DNA of 64,000 nt from Prosthecodimorpha staleyi (GCF_018729455.1 NZ_JAHHZF010000006.1:361769-425768), one strand, 5' to 3'. Shown: positions 10,301 to 20,241, counted from the stretch's first letter. Notes: generated from the sequence alone by a model not told the origin. Numbers and translations are program-made.

Positions 10301-10494
10301 ATCACCTTGGTGACCGAGTTCTCGACCGTCTCGGCGCTCGCGCCCGGATAGGTGGCGTTGATGCGCACGGTCGGCGGCGCGATGTCCGGATACTGGGCGA
10401 CCGGCAGCGTGGTCAGCGCCAGCGCGCCGGCCAGCATGATGGTGATCGCAATGACCCAGGCGAAGATCGGACGGCGGATGAAGAAACGGGACAT
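7357..10494 (-). CDS. RND multidrug efflux pump, HAE1 inner-membrane permease (AcrB/MexB type)
   Basis: The product is 1045 residues, typical of AcrB. It is the proton-driven transporter of a tripartite drug efflux complex. The start [14 protein letters not shown] is the family N-terminus. TM4 carries the proton-relay Asp pair in [14 protein letters not shown] near residue 407, and TM10 carries the relay Lys in [17 protein letters not shown] near residue 940. The large periplasmic loops are present. The membrane-fusion gene ends 13 bases before its start, so they form one operon. No outer-membrane TolC/OprM gene and no TetR regulator are adjacent. Confidence 0.95.
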   Translation of the reverse strand: MSRFFIRRPIFAWVIAITIMLAGALALTTLPVAQYPDIAPPTVRINATYPGASAETVENSVTKVIEQNLTGLENLDYIAANSTSSGQASITLTFNKNANPDIAQVQVQNKLQLVQSLLPDAVTQQGVTVTKGGQSIFMVVTLISTDGSLSSDDLGDYIASNIEDPIRRVPGVGDLNIFGSGYAMRIWLDPDRLNRFQLTPADVVAAVRAQNAQVSVGQLGATPLAPGQQMNVTITAQSQLSTPEQFRAIKLKTDTAGAIVRLSDVARVEVGAKSYATSSYYNGRPSAGFGVNLATGANALDTAVGIKAAMETLKRALPANVEVVVPYDTTPFVELSIGKVEHTLIEAIVLVFFVMLIFLQNLRATFIPMIAVPVVLLGTFGVLALFGYSINTLTMFAMVLAIGLLVDDAIVVVENVERVMNEEGLSPLEATEKSMDEITGALIGIALVLSAVFVPMAFFGGSVGIIYRQFSVTIVTAMLLSVVVALVLTPALTASLLKPHDGGARSGFFGLFNRGFGRLTGGYVAGVAGILKRPLRVLLIYAVLIGGAGMLFRVIPGSFIPEEDQGMLMVSIQLPSGATETRTKAVLEQVTRHFLDGEKDAVEGVFGAVGFGLGGNGQNMAMAFVRLKDFSLRHEPRLYAHAVAGRAMAALSRIRDAQVFALAPPAIQGLGQSGGFDMYLQDAGGIGRAALNEGRDKLIAAANQDGRLSAVRQNGQPDQAQFRIDVDQERAGALGLSVADINAVLTTAWAGTYVNDFVDRGKIKPVYVQGDAPYRMQPDDVDRWFVRNGRGEMVPFSAFSSNSWSFGAPRLDRFNGLPAVNIQGNAVAGVSSGTAMDAVEQLVAPLGQNFAVQWAGLSFQERLSGSQATALYLISVLVVFLCLAALYESWSIPFSVILAVPVGILGALVAAKVFGQSNDVYFKVGLLTTIGLAAKNAILIVEFARDLQVRGKGLAEATLEASRLRLRPIVMTSLAFILGVLPLAIATGAASGAQNAIGIGVLGGMLAATVLGIFFVPLFFVLVVGTAQRLTGARRTDKPAEAPAH

Positions 10495-10507
10495 GGCGGC
10501 GTCCTCC

Positions 10508-11767
10508 TCAGCGCGCCGGCGCGGCGCTGCCGGCCGGCGCGCTGCCGGTTGGGGCGGGCGCGGGTGCCGATCCGGCCGCCGGCGCCGCGGAGATCAGGCG
10601 CGCGACGCCGTCCTCGCCGATGCGCACCTCGACCGGCCGCACGGCCTGGCCCGGGCGCGCCTTCTGGACCCCGTCGACGATCAAGCGGTCGCCGTCCTTG
10701 ACGCCGTCGCGGATGATCCAGGACGTCCCGTAGCTGTCGGCCGCCAGCAGGAGGCGCGATTCCGCCTTGCCGTCGGCGGTGACGAACAAGGCCGTCGCCT
10801 GCCCTTTCGGGTTGCGGCTGACCGCCATCTGCGGGACCAGGAAGGCCTGGCTGCGATTGCCGACCTCGACGGTGGCGCGGACATAGAGACCGGGCAGCAG
10901 GATGCGCTGCGGATTCGGGATGCTGGCGCGGATGGTCATGGCGCCGGTCGATCCGCTGACGCTGCCCTCGAAGGCCTCGATCGAGCCGACCTCGCCGTAG
11001 CGCGTGCCGTCGCCGAGCGTCAGCCGCACCTTGGCGCCGTCATTGGCGAGCTGCACCTTGCCCTGATCGATCTCGCGGCGGACCCGCAGGATGGTCTCGC
11101 CGGATTCGGTCAGATCGACATACATCGGGTCGACCTGCCGGATGGTGGTCAGCGCCGCGGTCTGGTTGGCGGTGACGAGCGCGCCCTCGGTGACGCTCGA
11201 CGTGCCGATCAGGCCGGAGATCGGCGCCTTGACCTTGGTGTTGTCGAGATTGATCTGGGCCGACTGCAGATTGGCGCGGGCGAGCGCGAGGTCGGCCTGG
11301 GCCTGCCGCAGCGTGGCGCGGGCGGTATCGACGGTCGACTGGGCGACCGTATTGCGCTGGAGCAGCTGTTCCTGCCGCTTCAGCTCGATCTCGGCATTGT
11401 CGGTGGTCGCCTGGGCCTTCTCGACGCTCGCCTGCGTGGAATCGAGCGCCGCGCGATAGGTGCGGTCGTCGATCTCGTAGAGAATGTCGCCGGCCTTGAC
11501 CAGCGACCCCTCCTTGAACGGGCGTTTCAGCACGATGCCGCTGACCTGCGGACGGATCTCGCTGACCGCGGAGGCGACCGTCCGGCCCGGAATGGAGGCC
11601 AGGAACGGGATCGAGGCCGGGTGCAGGACGACGTAGCCGACCTCGGGCGGCGGCGGCGGCGACGGCGGCGCGCCGGCCGCCCCGGCCTTGCCGCTTCCAC
11701 TTTCGCCGCAGCCGGCCAGCGCGAGCAACACAAGGATCGCCAACGGCTTCGGCGAATTTTCCGACAT
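10508..11767 (-). CDS. RND efflux periplasmic adaptor lipoprotein (AcrA/MexA family)
   Basis: The product is 419 residues. The lipobox LALAGC places the lipidated Cys at residue 20. After it come a biotinyl-lipoyl-like half ([22 protein letters not shown]), a coiled-coil hairpin (about residues 105-180) and the second lipoyl half ([13 protein letters not shown]), then beta-barrel regions. The C-terminus is an Ala/Pro/Ser-rich tail of about 35 residues. It bridges the RND pump encoded 13 bases downstream to an outer-membrane channel, which is not encoded nearby. Confidence 0.93.
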   Translation of the reverse strand: MSENSPKPLAILVLLALAGCGESGSGKAGAAGAPPSPPPPPEVGYVVLHPASIPFLASIPGRTVASAVSEIRPQVSGIVLKRPFKEGSLVKAGDILYEIDDRTYRAALDSTQASVEKAQATTDNAEIELKRQEQLLQRNTVAQSTVDTARATLRQAQADLALARANLQSAQINLDNTKVKAPISGLIGTSSVTEGALVTANQTAALTTIRQVDPMYVDLTESGETILRVRREIDQGKVQLANDGAKVRLTLGDGTRYGEVGSIEAFEGSVSGSTGAMTIRASIPNPQRILLPGLYVRATVEVGNRSQAFLVPQMAVSRNPKGQATALFVTADGKAESRLLLAADSYGTSWIIRDGVKDGDRLIVDGVQKARPGQAVRPVEVRIGEDGVARLISAAPAAGSAPAPAPTGSAPAGSAAPAR

Positions 11768-12204
11768 GAGATCTCCTCAGGACCAGCGACAGACCGACAG
11801 GGGGAACGAAGGCTTTCAAGCCCCACGCAGGAAGCATGAAATCGTGACGCTGCAAGCGATAGATTGTCCTCCTGAAGAAAAAGTGATCATAAAGGAAACA
11901 TTCGGCAAAGTATCGAAGGCGTTCAGCCTGCCGGCAGGGCCGCGGCCGCCCCCCCCCCCGGCGAGCTCCCCGCGGGCGGGCGCAGGCGGGATCGCCGAGC
12001 CGGCGCCCGGCCGGCACAGCGGCCCGCCGGGGCGCCAGGCCGGACGGCGAGATGCCTGTTGCGCTACGGCCGTTTCCCTAGAAAAGTCTCCACCGGCGCG
12101 GCCGCCCTTCCCCCTTGCCGACGCGGCCTTGCCCTGCCCCCCCTTGCCGGCGCGGCCGCCATCCGAGACAAGGGTCTCGGATCCCGTCAACCGGAAGCCC
12201 TGCC
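11768..12204. other. Intergenic gap between divergent RND operon and dsdA
   Basis: This 437-base gap must hold the promoter of the efflux operon (minus) and of dsdA (plus). The part near 11830-11920 is less GC-rich than its surroundings. There is a run of ten C at about 11950-11959. I see no regulator gene, no RNA gene and no clear palindromic operator. Confidence 0.5.
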
Positions 12205-13551
12205 TTGAGCACCGACCAGACCCGCATCATCCACGGCCGCAGCCTGGCCGACTGGGTCGCCGAATTTCCGCCGATCGCCGATCTGGTCGCCGGGCGCGAG
12301 ACGGCCTGGTTCAATCCGGCGGTCGTCCCCGCCGCCGAGGCGCTCGGCGATGTCGGGCTCGGCCTCACCGACCTGCGCGATGCCGAAGCCCGGCTCGACC
12401 GCTTCGCGCCGCTGCTCGCCCGCCTGTTCCCCGAACTCGCCGCGACCGGCGGGATCATCGAATCCGATCTGGTCGCCGCCCCGGCCTTCGCCGCCGCGCT
12501 CGGGCCGGACGCGCCGGCCGGCCGCCTCCTGATCAAGAAGGACAGCCACCTGCCGGTCTCCGGCTCGATCAAGGCGCGCGGCGGCTTCTACGAGGTGCTG
12601 AAGCGCGCCGAGACGCTGGCGCGCGCCGCCGGCCTGATCGGCCCGGACGGCGACACCTTGGCGCTGGCCGAACCGGCGGCGCGGGACCTGTTCGGACGGC
12701 ACGCCATCGCGGTCGGCTCGACCGGCAATCTCGGCCTGTCGATCGGCCTGATGGGGGCACGGCTCGGCTTCCGCACGACCGTGCACATGTCGGCGGAGGC
12801 GCGCGCCTGGAAGAAGGCGAAGCTCAGGGCCGCCGGGGTCGCGGTCGTCGAGCATGCGGCCGACTACGGCGCCGCCGTGGCGCAGGGCCGCGCCGAGGCG
12901 GCAGCCGACCCGGCCTGCCATTTCGTCGACGACGAGCATTCGCGGGACCTGTTTCTCGGCTATGCGGTCGCGGCCCTGCGCCTGCAGCCGCAACTGGCCG
13001 CCATGGGCGTCGCGGTCGACCGCGAGCATCCGCTCTTCGTCCACCTGCCCTGCGGCGTCGGCGGCGGCCCGGGCGGCATCGCCTTCGGGCTGAAGCTCGT
13101 CTATGGCGACGCCGTACACTGCCTCTTCGCCGAGCCGACCGCATCGCCGGCCATGCTGCTCGGCGTGCTGACCGGCCGTCACGACGCCGTCGCGGTACAG
13201 GATTTCGGCCTCTCCAACCGCACCGCCGCCGACGGTCTGGCGGTCGGCCGCCCGTCCGGCTTCGTCGGCCGCGCCATGAGCCGCCTGGTCGACGGCTACT
13301 TCACCGTCGCCGACACCCATCTCTTCCGCCTCCTCGCCCTCCTGAAGCGGACCGAGGGCCTCGAACTGGAACCCTCCGCCATCGCCGGCGCCCCCGGCCC
13401 CGCCTGGATCACCGCCGATCCCGCCTACCGCGCCCGCCTGGCCCTCACCCCCGACCGCCTCGCCCGCGCCACCCACATCCTCTGGGCGACCGGCGGCAGC
13501 ATGGTCCCGCAGGACGAGATGGCCGGCTATCTCAAGGCCGGGGAGGGTTGA
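12205..13551 (+). CDS. dsdA: D-serine ammonia-lyase (D-serine dehydratase)
   Basis: The product is 448 residues, close to the E. coli DsdA length of about 442. This PLP enzyme converts D-serine to pyruvate and ammonia. The lysine that binds PLP is Lys123 in the motif SGSIKARGG, and a Gly-rich phosphate-binding loop (CGVGGGPGG) lies near residue 284. The start is taken as TTG at 12205, giving [17 protein letters not shown], which resembles the DsdA N-terminus. An upstream ATG at 12115 would add a Pro/Arg-rich extension that looks non-coding. No dsdX transporter or LysR regulator is adjacent. Confidence 0.88.
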   Translation: MSTDQTRIIHGRSLADWVAEFPPIADLVAGRETAWFNPAVVPAAEALGDVGLGLTDLRDAEARLDRFAPLLARLFPELAATGGIIESDLVAAPAFAAALGPDAPAGRLLIKKDSHLPVSGSIKARGGFYEVLKRAETLARAAGLIGPDGDTLALAEPAARDLFGRHAIAVGSTGNLGLSIGLMGARLGFRTTVHMSAEARAWKKAKLRAAGVAVVEHAADYGAAVAQGRAEAAADPACHFVDDEHSRDLFLGYAVAALRLQPQLAAMGVAVDREHPLFVHLPCGVGGGPGGIAFGLKLVYGDAVHCLFAEPTASPAMLLGVLTGRHDAVAVQDFGLSNRTAADGLAVGRPSGFVGRAMSRLVDGYFTVADTHLFRLLALLKRTEGLELEPSAIAGAPGPAWITADPAYRARLALTPDRLARATHILWATGGSMVPQDEMAGYLKAGEG

Positions 13552-14048
13552 GGGGCGGGATGGCGACATCGGCCGCGCAGGATCCTCCAAAGGCTCGGCG
13601 CCCACGAAGCGTGCGAGTTCCCTTTGGGTCGGGAGCTCAAGTCCGTCGATGCCGTGACCCGGTCGATCCTGCTCCTGTCGATCACTTCAGCCGAAGCGTC
13701 TGGAGAATGCGCGCAGGACCGGCGCCTCTGGGGCACGGCACATGGACTGTCGATCTTGCGCACGCGACATCAATAGCCTTGCGAGGAGAGGTCTGGCATG
13801 CCTGACGATCGCCTGTCGGCACACAAAGCAAGAGGTATCATGCCGGATGGGGAGACGCAGACCGAATTGATTTTGATCAAATTAGTCTCATTCCTTAGAT
13901 TGACCTATCAAATTAAAACGCTCACCTATCGCGCCGCCAAGGAAAATAAGAATTTAATATTGTTAGTCCCGATATTCTGCAAGATCAGCGCCCCTCTTAT
14001 CACGCATATCTCCGAGAACCGAAGAATCTTCAAAGTCGTGAGGAAACA
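13552..14048. other. AT-richer gap upstream of the immunity gene
   Basis: From about 13800 the base composition drops sharply in GC compared with the flanking genes, which is a sign of transfer. The stretch 13552-13797 is of normal composition, and I cannot assign it. The only candidate gene is the small frame at 13798. Confidence 0.5.
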
Positions 14049-14064
14049 ATGGGACTATACCTGA
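13798..14064 (+). CDS. Possible small hypothetical protein (88 aa), doubtful
   Basis: The frame starts with ATG at 13798, preceded by a strong AGGAGAG with normal spacing, and ends 16 bases inside the following immunity gene. The predicted protein is Leu/Ile/Lys-rich and matches nothing I recognise. Its second half is much more AT-rich than the rest of the window. It may be a real small gene acquired together with the Imm70-like gene, or the decayed end of a toxin gene. The ribosome site is the main support. Confidence 0.35.
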   Translation: MPDDRLSAHKARGIMPDGETQTELILIKLVSFLRLTYQIKTLTYRAAKENKNLILLVPIFCKISAPLITHISENRRIFKVVRKQWDYT

Positions 14065-14462
14065 CTGTGTTTGACGAGGACGAAGAGATCGACGGCATCG
14101 GAGTTGGGCGATACTCCGATTTCGAACATTTCAGGGATTCGATCACAGGCGCACTTGAACGTGGAGGCAAAGGCTCGCGATTTCCGGTCCTGATGTTGCA
14201 TTCGAACTGCGATGGCGAATGGCCGGTCACGGCTTTGGCGGATCTGAAAAGAGAATTGATCGAAATTCGCGATGCGCTGCGCCGGTTTCCGCCGGATCCC
14301 GCGATCGACGGCTGGAGACTGCAATTCCTATCGACAAACGGAATCACTCCAGAGACCCTGATGGATAGTTTCTTTGATGTTGATGGAACTCTTTTGATCG
14401 ATCGAATATTAGAACTCATCGATATTGGTATCGATCGAGGATTACCAATCCTTTTCCAGTAG
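14049..14462 (+). CDS. Imm70-like immunity protein (polymorphic toxin immunity), orphan
   Basis: The product is 137 residues. The start MGLYLTVFDEDEEIDGIGVG, followed by SDFEHFRDSI, GSRFPVLMLHSNCDGEW and a LKRELIEI helix, matches my recollection of the Imm70 family (immunity proteins of contact-dependent or polymorphic toxins). A GAGGA sits a few bases upstream of the ATG. The gene is clearly AT-richer than the neighbouring loci, and no toxin gene is adjacent, so it looks like an orphan immunity gene gained by transfer. The family assignment is from pattern memory and needs a profile search. Confidence 0.7.
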   Translation: MGLYLTVFDEDEEIDGIGVGRYSDFEHFRDSITGALERGGKGSRFPVLMLHSNCDGEWPVTALADLKRELIEIRDALRRFPPDPAIDGWRLQFLSTNGITPETLMDSFFDVDGTLLIDRILELIDIGIDRGLPILFQ

Positions 14463-14916
14463 ATCACCTACGGAATTGCCATAGATGACCTCTTGGCAGC
14501 CAGGATTCCACTCTTCGGCTGGATGCGATTCAAGGTCGCTTGCGTTGGGAGGCGATCGTGGTTCGGGGCCTCACTGGCGGCGGGGAGCAGGCGTTCGTCG
14601 AGCCATGCGCGACGACGCGAGGCCCGCGCAATAGGCGGCAACCCCGCGACCATCGCCGGGTCCCCGATGGGATCCCCGTTTCGCCCGGCCAGACTTCCGA
14701 CACCTCGGGCGCCATCCCCTGGCCCGTTGCCGATGGATCCGAACCGAGAGCAGGCTCGGCAACGCGATCCGAGAAAGCGAGCGCGTCGGCATCCCCTTGG
14801 GCGCCCGATCCGGCGAAGCCAACCAAGCGCGCGCCGAATCCTGAGCAGCGGCGCGCCATGCCTGCAGCTTCGGCGGCGTCAAGGTGCCGCGCCGGCTGTT
14901 CCGACAGTCTGCTCCT
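14463..14916. other. Gap with no supported gene between immunity gene and hsdM
   Basis: This 454-base stretch has normal GC again. Several open frames cross it on both strands, but none has protein-like composition or a recognisable motif. It may hold decayed accessory DNA. No terminator with a T-tract is obvious downstream of hsdM. Confidence 0.4.
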
Positions 14917-16362
14917 CTAGGTTCCCAACGCCGCAGCAACGCCACGGAACCGCTCCAAGGCCGTCTCGAGGCTTTCGACGATCTCGGCGGCGACTTCATC
15001 CGGCGGCGGCAGAAGATCGGGATCGTCGAGCGCGTCGTCCTTCAGCCAGAAGATGTCGAGATTGACCTTGTCGCGGGCGAGCAGCGCATCGAGCGGGAAG
15101 CGCCTGAACTTCTCACTCTCCTCGCGCTCGAACCGCCGGCCGGACCGATAGCAGGCGACGAAGTCGTCGAGGTCGGCCCGCACCATCGGGCGCTCCTTGA
15201 GGGTGAAGCGCTGGTTCGTCCTCAGGTCGTAGATCCAGAGGTCCTTGGTGGCGGCGGTCTCGGAGGGCGGCTTCTTGTCGAAGAACAGCACGTTCGCCTT
15301 GACGCCCTGCTTGTAGAAGATGCCGGTCGGCAGGCGCAGCAGGGTGTGGAAATCGAAATTGCGCAGGAGCCGCCGCCGGATCGTCTCGCCCGCGCCGCCT
15401 TCGAACAGGACGTTGTCGGGCAGCACCACCGCGGCTTCGCCGCTTGGGGCGAGCACGGTCATGATGTGCTGAAGGAAGTTCAGCTGCTTGTTCGAGGTGG
15501 TGACGAAGAAGTCCTGCCGGTCGTAGTCCTCGCGCTCGCTGTCGATTTCGCCGTCGTTGCGGACGATGCGATAGCTCTGCTTGCGGCCGAAAGGCGGATT
15601 GGTGAGGACGATGTCGAAGCTCCGGCCGCCGGCGCCGAGCAGCGCATCCTTCGCCTCGACGATGGAGTCGACGCCGGTGATGCCGTGCAGATAGAGGTTC
15701 ATCGCCGCCAGGCGCACGACTTCGGGCACGATGTCGATGCCCGAGAACTTGTTCTTCAGCGCCAGATAGGTCGCCTTGTCCTGAGCGCGCGGGTGCCTCT
15801 TCATGTGCTCCCAGGCGGCGAGCAGGAAGCCGGCCGTGCCGCAGGCGGGATCGTGCACGCTCTGATGCGGTTCGGGATCGACCACCTGGACCATGGCTTC
15901 GATGACCGGACGCGGCGTGAAATACTGTCCGGCACCCGACTTCACGTCCTCGGCGTTGCGGGCGAGCAGTCCCTCGTAGATGTTGCCCTTCACGTCGACC
16001 GGCAGACCGAGCCAGACCTCTCCGTCGATTAGGCCGACGAGCCGTTTCAGCTTGGCCGGATCCTGGATTTCGTTCTGCGCCTTGAGGAAGATCGCACCGA
16101 TGATGCCGCCCTGCCTCGACAGCTTGTCGAGGAGCCTGCCATAGGCCGCATTCAGGGCCTCGCCGGAGAGATCCTTGATGTCGCCCCAGCGCGCGCCCTC
16201 CGGCAGCATCGAGGCCTCGCCGATCTGGGTGACGCGCTCCTCGTCCATCTTGAGGAACAGAAGATAGGAGATCTGGCTGATATAGGCTTGGTAGCTGACG
16301 CCCTGATCGCGCAGCACATGCGCGAAGTTCCAGACCTTGGCGACGAGGGTTTGGGCGTTCAT
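14917..16362 (-). CDS. hsdM: Type I restriction-modification DNA methyltransferase subunit
   Basis: The product is 481 residues. It is the N6-adenine methyltransferase subunit of a type I system and works as M2S with HsdS. An HsdM N-terminal helical domain occupies residues 1-130. The SAM-binding motif DPACGTAGF is at 171-179 and the catalytic NPPFG at 255-259, with QYFTPRPVIEAM just before. The ATG at 16362 overlaps the stop of the DUF262 gene as ATGA, so translation is probably coupled. It is the last gene of the hsdR-vapBC-hsdS-DUF262-hsdM operon. Confidence 0.95.
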   Translation of the reverse strand: MNAQTLVAKVWNFAHVLRDQGVSYQAYISQISYLLFLKMDEERVTQIGEASMLPEGARWGDIKDLSGEALNAAYGRLLDKLSRQGGIIGAIFLKAQNEIQDPAKLKRLVGLIDGEVWLGLPVDVKGNIYEGLLARNAEDVKSGAGQYFTPRPVIEAMVQVVDPEPHQSVHDPACGTAGFLLAAWEHMKRHPRAQDKATYLALKNKFSGIDIVPEVVRLAAMNLYLHGITGVDSIVEAKDALLGAGGRSFDIVLTNPPFGRKQSYRIVRNDGEIDSEREDYDRQDFFVTTSNKQLNFLQHIMTVLAPSGEAAVVLPDNVLFEGGAGETIRRRLLRNFDFHTLLRLPTGIFYKQGVKANVLFFDKKPPSETAATKDLWIYDLRTNQRFTLKERPMVRADLDDFVACYRSGRRFEREESEKFRRFPLDALLARDKVNLDIFWLKDDALDDPDLLPPPDEVAAEIVESLETALERFRGVAAALGT

Positions 16363-18059
16363 GACTGGGCCTCGGGCGCAATGTCCCATGTCGTGTGGAG
16401 CTTCGCGAGCAGCGCCCTTTGCCGGGCTTCGAGAACCGTGGGCGTCCAGGACTGTTCGCCCAGCACCTGCGTCGTGATGACGAACGGCGACACCCCGCCG
16501 CTTTCGGAGAAATATCGGTTCTTCTTGGTCGAGAAGTCCCAATTGCTGGCCTGGATGTTCTTTCGAAGTGTCAGAAGTACGAGGTTGGCCAGCTTGTGCG
16601 TCCACCCGTTGCGGATCGCATCGTCGGGGAAATCCTTCAGCCACTGGCTCGCCGCTTCCGGCGTCTGCGGCAGCACATGTTCCACAGAAACGATATCGTG
16701 GCTGTAGGTCGCCCCACCGGACGAAAGCTCGGCATCGAGGCGCAGAAGCAGCGGCAGCCGCACCCGCGTCACCTGATAGATCGGGCCGTCGAGATCGGCG
16801 CGGAAAGCCGCCTTGTCTTGCGCGGCCAGCTCGATCGACCGACCCTTCCATTCGCCGCCGACAAGATCGGTCAGCACATTCGCGTAGCGCCGGATGCGCT
16901 CGTTGATATCGGCACGAGTGACGAACAGAAAATAAGCCAGCGTCTCAAGTCGCCGCATGAACAAGGCCGCATCCCCGGCGGATATATTCGTATCGACGAA
17001 GAACTTCAGCGCGACCGGCATCCAGTCGTTGTTGTCGAGTTTGGTGAGATAGCGCAGACGTTTGGTGGCCTCGTCGCCATAGAGCGTGGCAAATGCCGGC
17101 GGCGAGAGCAGCTTGGCGAATGTCGCGCCGAAAGGCTGCAACACGCCCTTCATGAACTTCGCATGGTCCGCGAAGTCGGTGACGAACTTCTTGAAGCCGA
17201 CCTCCAGTCGCTCGCGCGGCTTCTCGCGCTGGTAGATCATGCGGATGTGCTGGAAGAGTTCGGCAAAGCGATCGCGGCCGAGCTGTTCTTCGATCGCCTC
17301 CCAGGAATCCGAATAGTCCTTCTCGTCGGCCGCGGCGACGCGGTCCAGGAGATCGGCTTTCAGGATATCGGCCGGCGTGAGATCGAGGCCGCGCGCATTC
17401 AGCACCGTGAACACACGATGCGCCATGTCGACATTCGCGACCGCAATGACCACGAGATAGCAGCGCTGCAACAGGAACGCGACCAGCCGGTCGCGGGCTT
17501 CGGGCGTCATCGCCTTGGCGCGATCGTGGAACAGCGTGGCGTTTTCGACGATGCGCAGGCGGCTGTCGGTCAGCCCCTTGGTGCCGGGCAGCGCATTCGT
17601 GGCGCCCTTGTTCTGAACGGTGGCGCGGAAGAATTCCTCATCGCGCTTGCGCAGGGTCAGGCGATAGCGGCTTTTGGTGCCTTTGTCGGGGTCGCCTTCC
17701 TCGCAGATATAGGCGTGTCGCTTGATCCCGACTTCGAGCGAGGAAAGATCGCGCAGTACAGAAAGCAGGATCGTCAGCGTGGTCAAACGCTGCTGGCCGT
17801 CGACGACCTTGGCTTCGGGCGCGCCGGGCTGCTTGATCAGCACGATGCTGCCGAGAAAATAGGTGACCGGCGCCTTGGTCTCGATCGCCTCGTCGAGCGC
17901 CGCGAGGATGTCGGCGAGCAGCGCCTCGGCCTGCTCCTTCTCCCAGGCATAGGGACGCTGATAGGTCGGGATCGCGAAGGCGAACTCGTCGCTGAACACG
18001 CGGCTGAGGCGTTCCTGCCCGGCCTTGATCGGTTCCAACTCCATGGGCTCGAATTGCAT
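16359..18059 (-). CDS. DUF262/DUF1524 protein (GmrSD/RloF-like nuclease) inside the type I locus
   Basis: The product is 566 residues. The N-terminal DUF262 part has AIPTYQRPYAW (29-39) and the ParB/Srx-like motif DGQQRLTTL (87-95). The C-terminal part has SVEHVLPQT followed by LANLVLLT and NIQASNWDF, an HNH-type DUF1524 nuclease pattern. The same two domains make up the modification-dependent GmrSD type IV restriction enzymes, and related rlo genes occur inside type I loci elsewhere. It starts 11 bases after hsdS and overlaps hsdM by 4 bases. A role as a second, perhaps anti-phage, nuclease is inferred. Confidence 0.85.
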   Translation of the reverse strand: MQFEPMELEPIKAGQERLSRVFSDEFAFAIPTYQRPYAWEKEQAEALLADILAALDEAIETKAPVTYFLGSIVLIKQPGAPEAKVVDGQQRLTTLTILLSVLRDLSSLEVGIKRHAYICEEGDPDKGTKSRYRLTLRKRDEEFFRATVQNKGATNALPGTKGLTDSRLRIVENATLFHDRAKAMTPEARDRLVAFLLQRCYLVVIAVANVDMAHRVFTVLNARGLDLTPADILKADLLDRVAAADEKDYSDSWEAIEEQLGRDRFAELFQHIRMIYQREKPRERLEVGFKKFVTDFADHAKFMKGVLQPFGATFAKLLSPPAFATLYGDEATKRLRYLTKLDNNDWMPVALKFFVDTNISAGDAALFMRRLETLAYFLFVTRADINERIRRYANVLTDLVGGEWKGRSIELAAQDKAAFRADLDGPIYQVTRVRLPLLLRLDAELSSGGATYSHDIVSVEHVLPQTPEAASQWLKDFPDDAIRNGWTHKLANLVLLTLRKNIQASNWDFSTKKNRYFSESGGVSPFVITTQVLGEQSWTPTVLEARQRALLAKLHTTWDIAPEAQS

Positions 18060-18070
18060 GTGTGGGACCC

Positions 18071-19582
18071 TCACTCTGATTTGGCACGCGGCCGGCGCCG
18101 GACGATTTTTGCGGTTGGTTCGCTGGCCTTGAGCCGAGCCAGCATCGCGCTGACGGGTTCGTCGGCGGGGTCCTGGGCGACGAGGCGGCCTTCGAAGGCG
18201 GCCTTGAGGATGGATTGCTTCAGCCGCGCGGCGTCGGCGGCTTCCGCCTCCAGCATCGCCTGTGTGTCGGCGGCCGCGGCGAGCGCGTCGGAAACGCGGC
18301 GGAGGATTTCGGCGGCTTCGGCGGGTGGGGGGATGGGGAATTCGATTTCGACGAATCTGACCTGCGTCAAATGACCGATGTTCGTCGTGATCCTGCTCTC
18401 GCGCTTGAATCGCCCCGAATGCATGTAGTGGCGAAAGACCAACAGCGCGAAATCTGGATCGATATACTGACAAGCTCGGAATCGAAGAAGTGTCTTCTGA
18501 AAGCAACAGTCTTTAATCTCGCCCTTGTAGAGGGCCGGACGTCCTATTAAATCAGGCGCCTGCCCTTCGTTCAGCAGGATGTCTCCGGGCTCTAGGGCGA
18601 ATATGTGAAACTCTTCGGGCGTGAAGTTCATCCATTTTACATCGGAGAGATCGAGCCGATCCTCCATGACATTGGCCACGCGGAGATAGGGCCGCATGTG
18701 TGCACCACGATGATGCTGCGGGGCACGCTGCCTCCCAAGCTGCACGTCGCCCGCCTCTTTAACTACACACCAAGCCCAGCCGTTCGGCAAATCAGGCAAG
18801 CCAGATCGCAGAGGCGCAACGTCTCCGTGTTTGGTATGCCCCTTGGTAGCGCGTTCGGCCCGGATGCGCACGAGCAGGTCGTGGCCGGTCTCGCCGACCG
18901 GGTTCGCAGCGCGCCAATCCTTGGTCAGTTCGCCGGTCACGGCGGCTTTCAGAAGCGCGCGGCGGAAAGTGTCGAGCCCCTTGCGGGCCGCACCGAGCGC
19001 CGCCTCGCCCTCGGCGATCTCGGCAAAGAGCGCATCCACCCGCGCCACGATGCGGCGCTGCTCGGCGAGGGGCGCGAGGGGGACAAGGAGTTCTTCGACG
19101 AATGTGCGCGGCATTTCCTGCTGGTTCGTCGAACCGACATGGCCATCGACTACAAGCCGCTGGACACGCGATGTTTCCGCGAAGTATCCGAGAAATCCAG
19201 GTTCAATCGATGACGGACGAACAATGGTGACGTGAGAGTCAACCGTCAGTTCCGGGATCGATCCGTCGTAGACAACCGCTCGCCCAATTGTTCCGGTTCC
19301 AGTCGAGTTCCAAAGGAGATCACCCGTTCTGATACGAAGTTCAGGCGATAGGCGATCAAACGCCTCCCGCGCAGTGAGCTTGAAGTGGAGACGTTCAAGC
19401 CGGTGCCACCTGATGCATCTTTGATTGACGACCGGGACGCCGCCCGCTTCGACATATGTCGGTCCCCGTCCGCGACCAATAAAGCTGCTCACGGCTTTAA
19501 GCGGAACCCAAGCCCACCCCGCCGGCAGCGGCCAAGGTTCCTCGCCATGCTGGCGCGCCGGCGCCGAAAGCGCATCCATCAT
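18071..19582 (-). CDS. hsdS: Type I restriction-modification specificity subunit
   Basis: The product is 503 residues. Two target-recognition domains lie at about 17-190 and 268-430, each ending in a conserved helix (PLAPLAEQRRIVARVDALFAE and then PIPPPAEAAEILRRVSDAL). A LKQSILKAAFEGRL block near the C-terminus repeats RRALLKAAVTGEL at the end of the first half, the internal repeat typical of HsdS. It sets the DNA sequence that is methylated and cut. The start at 19582 overlaps the vapC stop as ATGA, which ties the specificity subunit to the toxin gene. Confidence 0.92.
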   Translation of the reverse strand: MMDALSAPARQHGEEPWPLPAGWAWVPLKAVSSFIGRGRGPTYVEAGGVPVVNQRCIRWHRLERLHFKLTAREAFDRLSPELRIRTGDLLWNSTGTGTIGRAVVYDGSIPELTVDSHVTIVRPSSIEPGFLGYFAETSRVQRLVVDGHVGSTNQQEMPRTFVEELLVPLAPLAEQRRIVARVDALFAEIAEGEAALGAARKGLDTFRRALLKAAVTGELTKDWRAANPVGETGHDLLVRIRAERATKGHTKHGDVAPLRSGLPDLPNGWAWCVVKEAGDVQLGRQRAPQHHRGAHMRPYLRVANVMEDRLDLSDVKWMNFTPEEFHIFALEPGDILLNEGQAPDLIGRPALYKGEIKDCCFQKTLLRFRACQYIDPDFALLVFRHYMHSGRFKRESRITTNIGHLTQVRFVEIEFPIPPPAEAAEILRRVSDALAAAADTQAMLEAEAADAARLKQSILKAAFEGRLVAQDPADEPVSAMLARLKASEPTAKIVRRRPRAKSE

Positions 19583-19989
19583 GCCGCCCAGTCCGCCACG
19601 ATCAGGCCGGGCACGCGCGCGAATTCCCGCGTGTTCGCCGTCACCAAGGTTGTTCCAGCACGGCGCGCCTGGGCCGCGATCAAGAGGTCATAGGGGCCGA
19701 TGGGGCTACCGGTCCGCTTCAGATGGGCGCGGATATCGGCTGCCTCGGAGGCGTCCCCAGGCGTGAAGGGCAGCAGCGACAGCCGGCCGGCGGCGACGAA
19801 GATGGCGATCTTGTCTTCGTTCGCCTTGCGGCGCTCGCTCGCTGCGGCGCCATACATCAATTCGTGAAAGACGACGACCGACAGGCCGAGCGGCGTTCCG
19901 GCCGCCAGCGCCGCATCGAAGCGCGCGCGCACCTGCGGCGGCCGGTCGTTCAGGAGGGCAATCGCCACATTGGTGTCGAGGTGGATCAC
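19579..19989 (-). CDS. vapC: PIN-domain RNase toxin VapC
   Basis: The product is 136 residues. It has the acidic PIN residues Asp5 (MIHLDTNV), Glu43 (FHELMYG) and Asp101 (GPYDLLIAAQA), followed by LVTANTREFARVPGL with Asn119 at the fourth position. VapC toxins cut tRNA or rRNA and arrest growth. The GTG start at 19989 overlaps the vapB stop as GTGA, and its own stop overlaps hsdS as ATGA. This places the toxin in strict translational series between its antitoxin and the type I specificity gene. Confidence 0.9.
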   Translation of the reverse strand: MIHLDTNVAIALLNDRPPQVRARFDAALAAGTPLGLSVVVFHELMYGAAASERRKANEDKIAIFVAAGRLSLLPFTPGDASEAADIRAHLKRTGSPIGPYDLLIAAQARRAGTTLVTANTREFARVPGLIVADWAA

Positions 19990-20228
19990 CGCTCGAACAC
20001 CACACGGTCCTCCGGCATCGCCGGCTGCTCGCGACCTTCCGCCATGAAGGGGGCATCCCCCGTCTGGTCGACGAGCGACCACGGCATTGTGCCGTCCTCC
20101 ATCGGCTCGAGCACGACCCTGTCGCCGACACGGGTCGCCCGGACCTCACGCCCTTCGAAACGGAACTCCTTCGGCAGCCGCACCGCCTGCGAACGCCCGT
20201 GGGTGAACAGCTTTGCCGTCGACGTCAT
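19986..20228 (-). CDS. vapB: Antitoxin VapB, AbrB/SpoVT-type DNA-binding
   Basis: The product is 80 residues. The N-terminal AKLFTHGRSQAVRLPKEFRF is the swapped-hairpin AbrB/VapB DNA-binding motif. The C-terminal part is acidic and would bind VapC. ATG at 20228 is chosen because it starts the DNA-binding domain; the frame is open to 20255. It lies 37 bases after the hsdR stop. The gap contains a direct repeat that could be its operator. Confidence 0.88.
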   Translation of the reverse strand: MTSTAKLFTHGRSQAVRLPKEFRFEGREVRATRVGDRVVLEPMEDGTMPWSLVDQTGDAPFMAEGREQPAMPEDRVVFER

Positions 20229-20241
20229 GGCGCAGGCCTCA

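Noticed and set aside
11688..13805. 705-codon plus-strand frame across the RND promoter and dsdA
   Set aside because: It runs in the wrong frame through dsdA, is Arg/Pro/Gly-rich, and has no motif.
14463..14916. Possible transposase or toxin remnant in the gap beside hsdM
   Set aside because: Translations in all frames gave no recognisable motif, no terminal inverted repeats and no target duplication.
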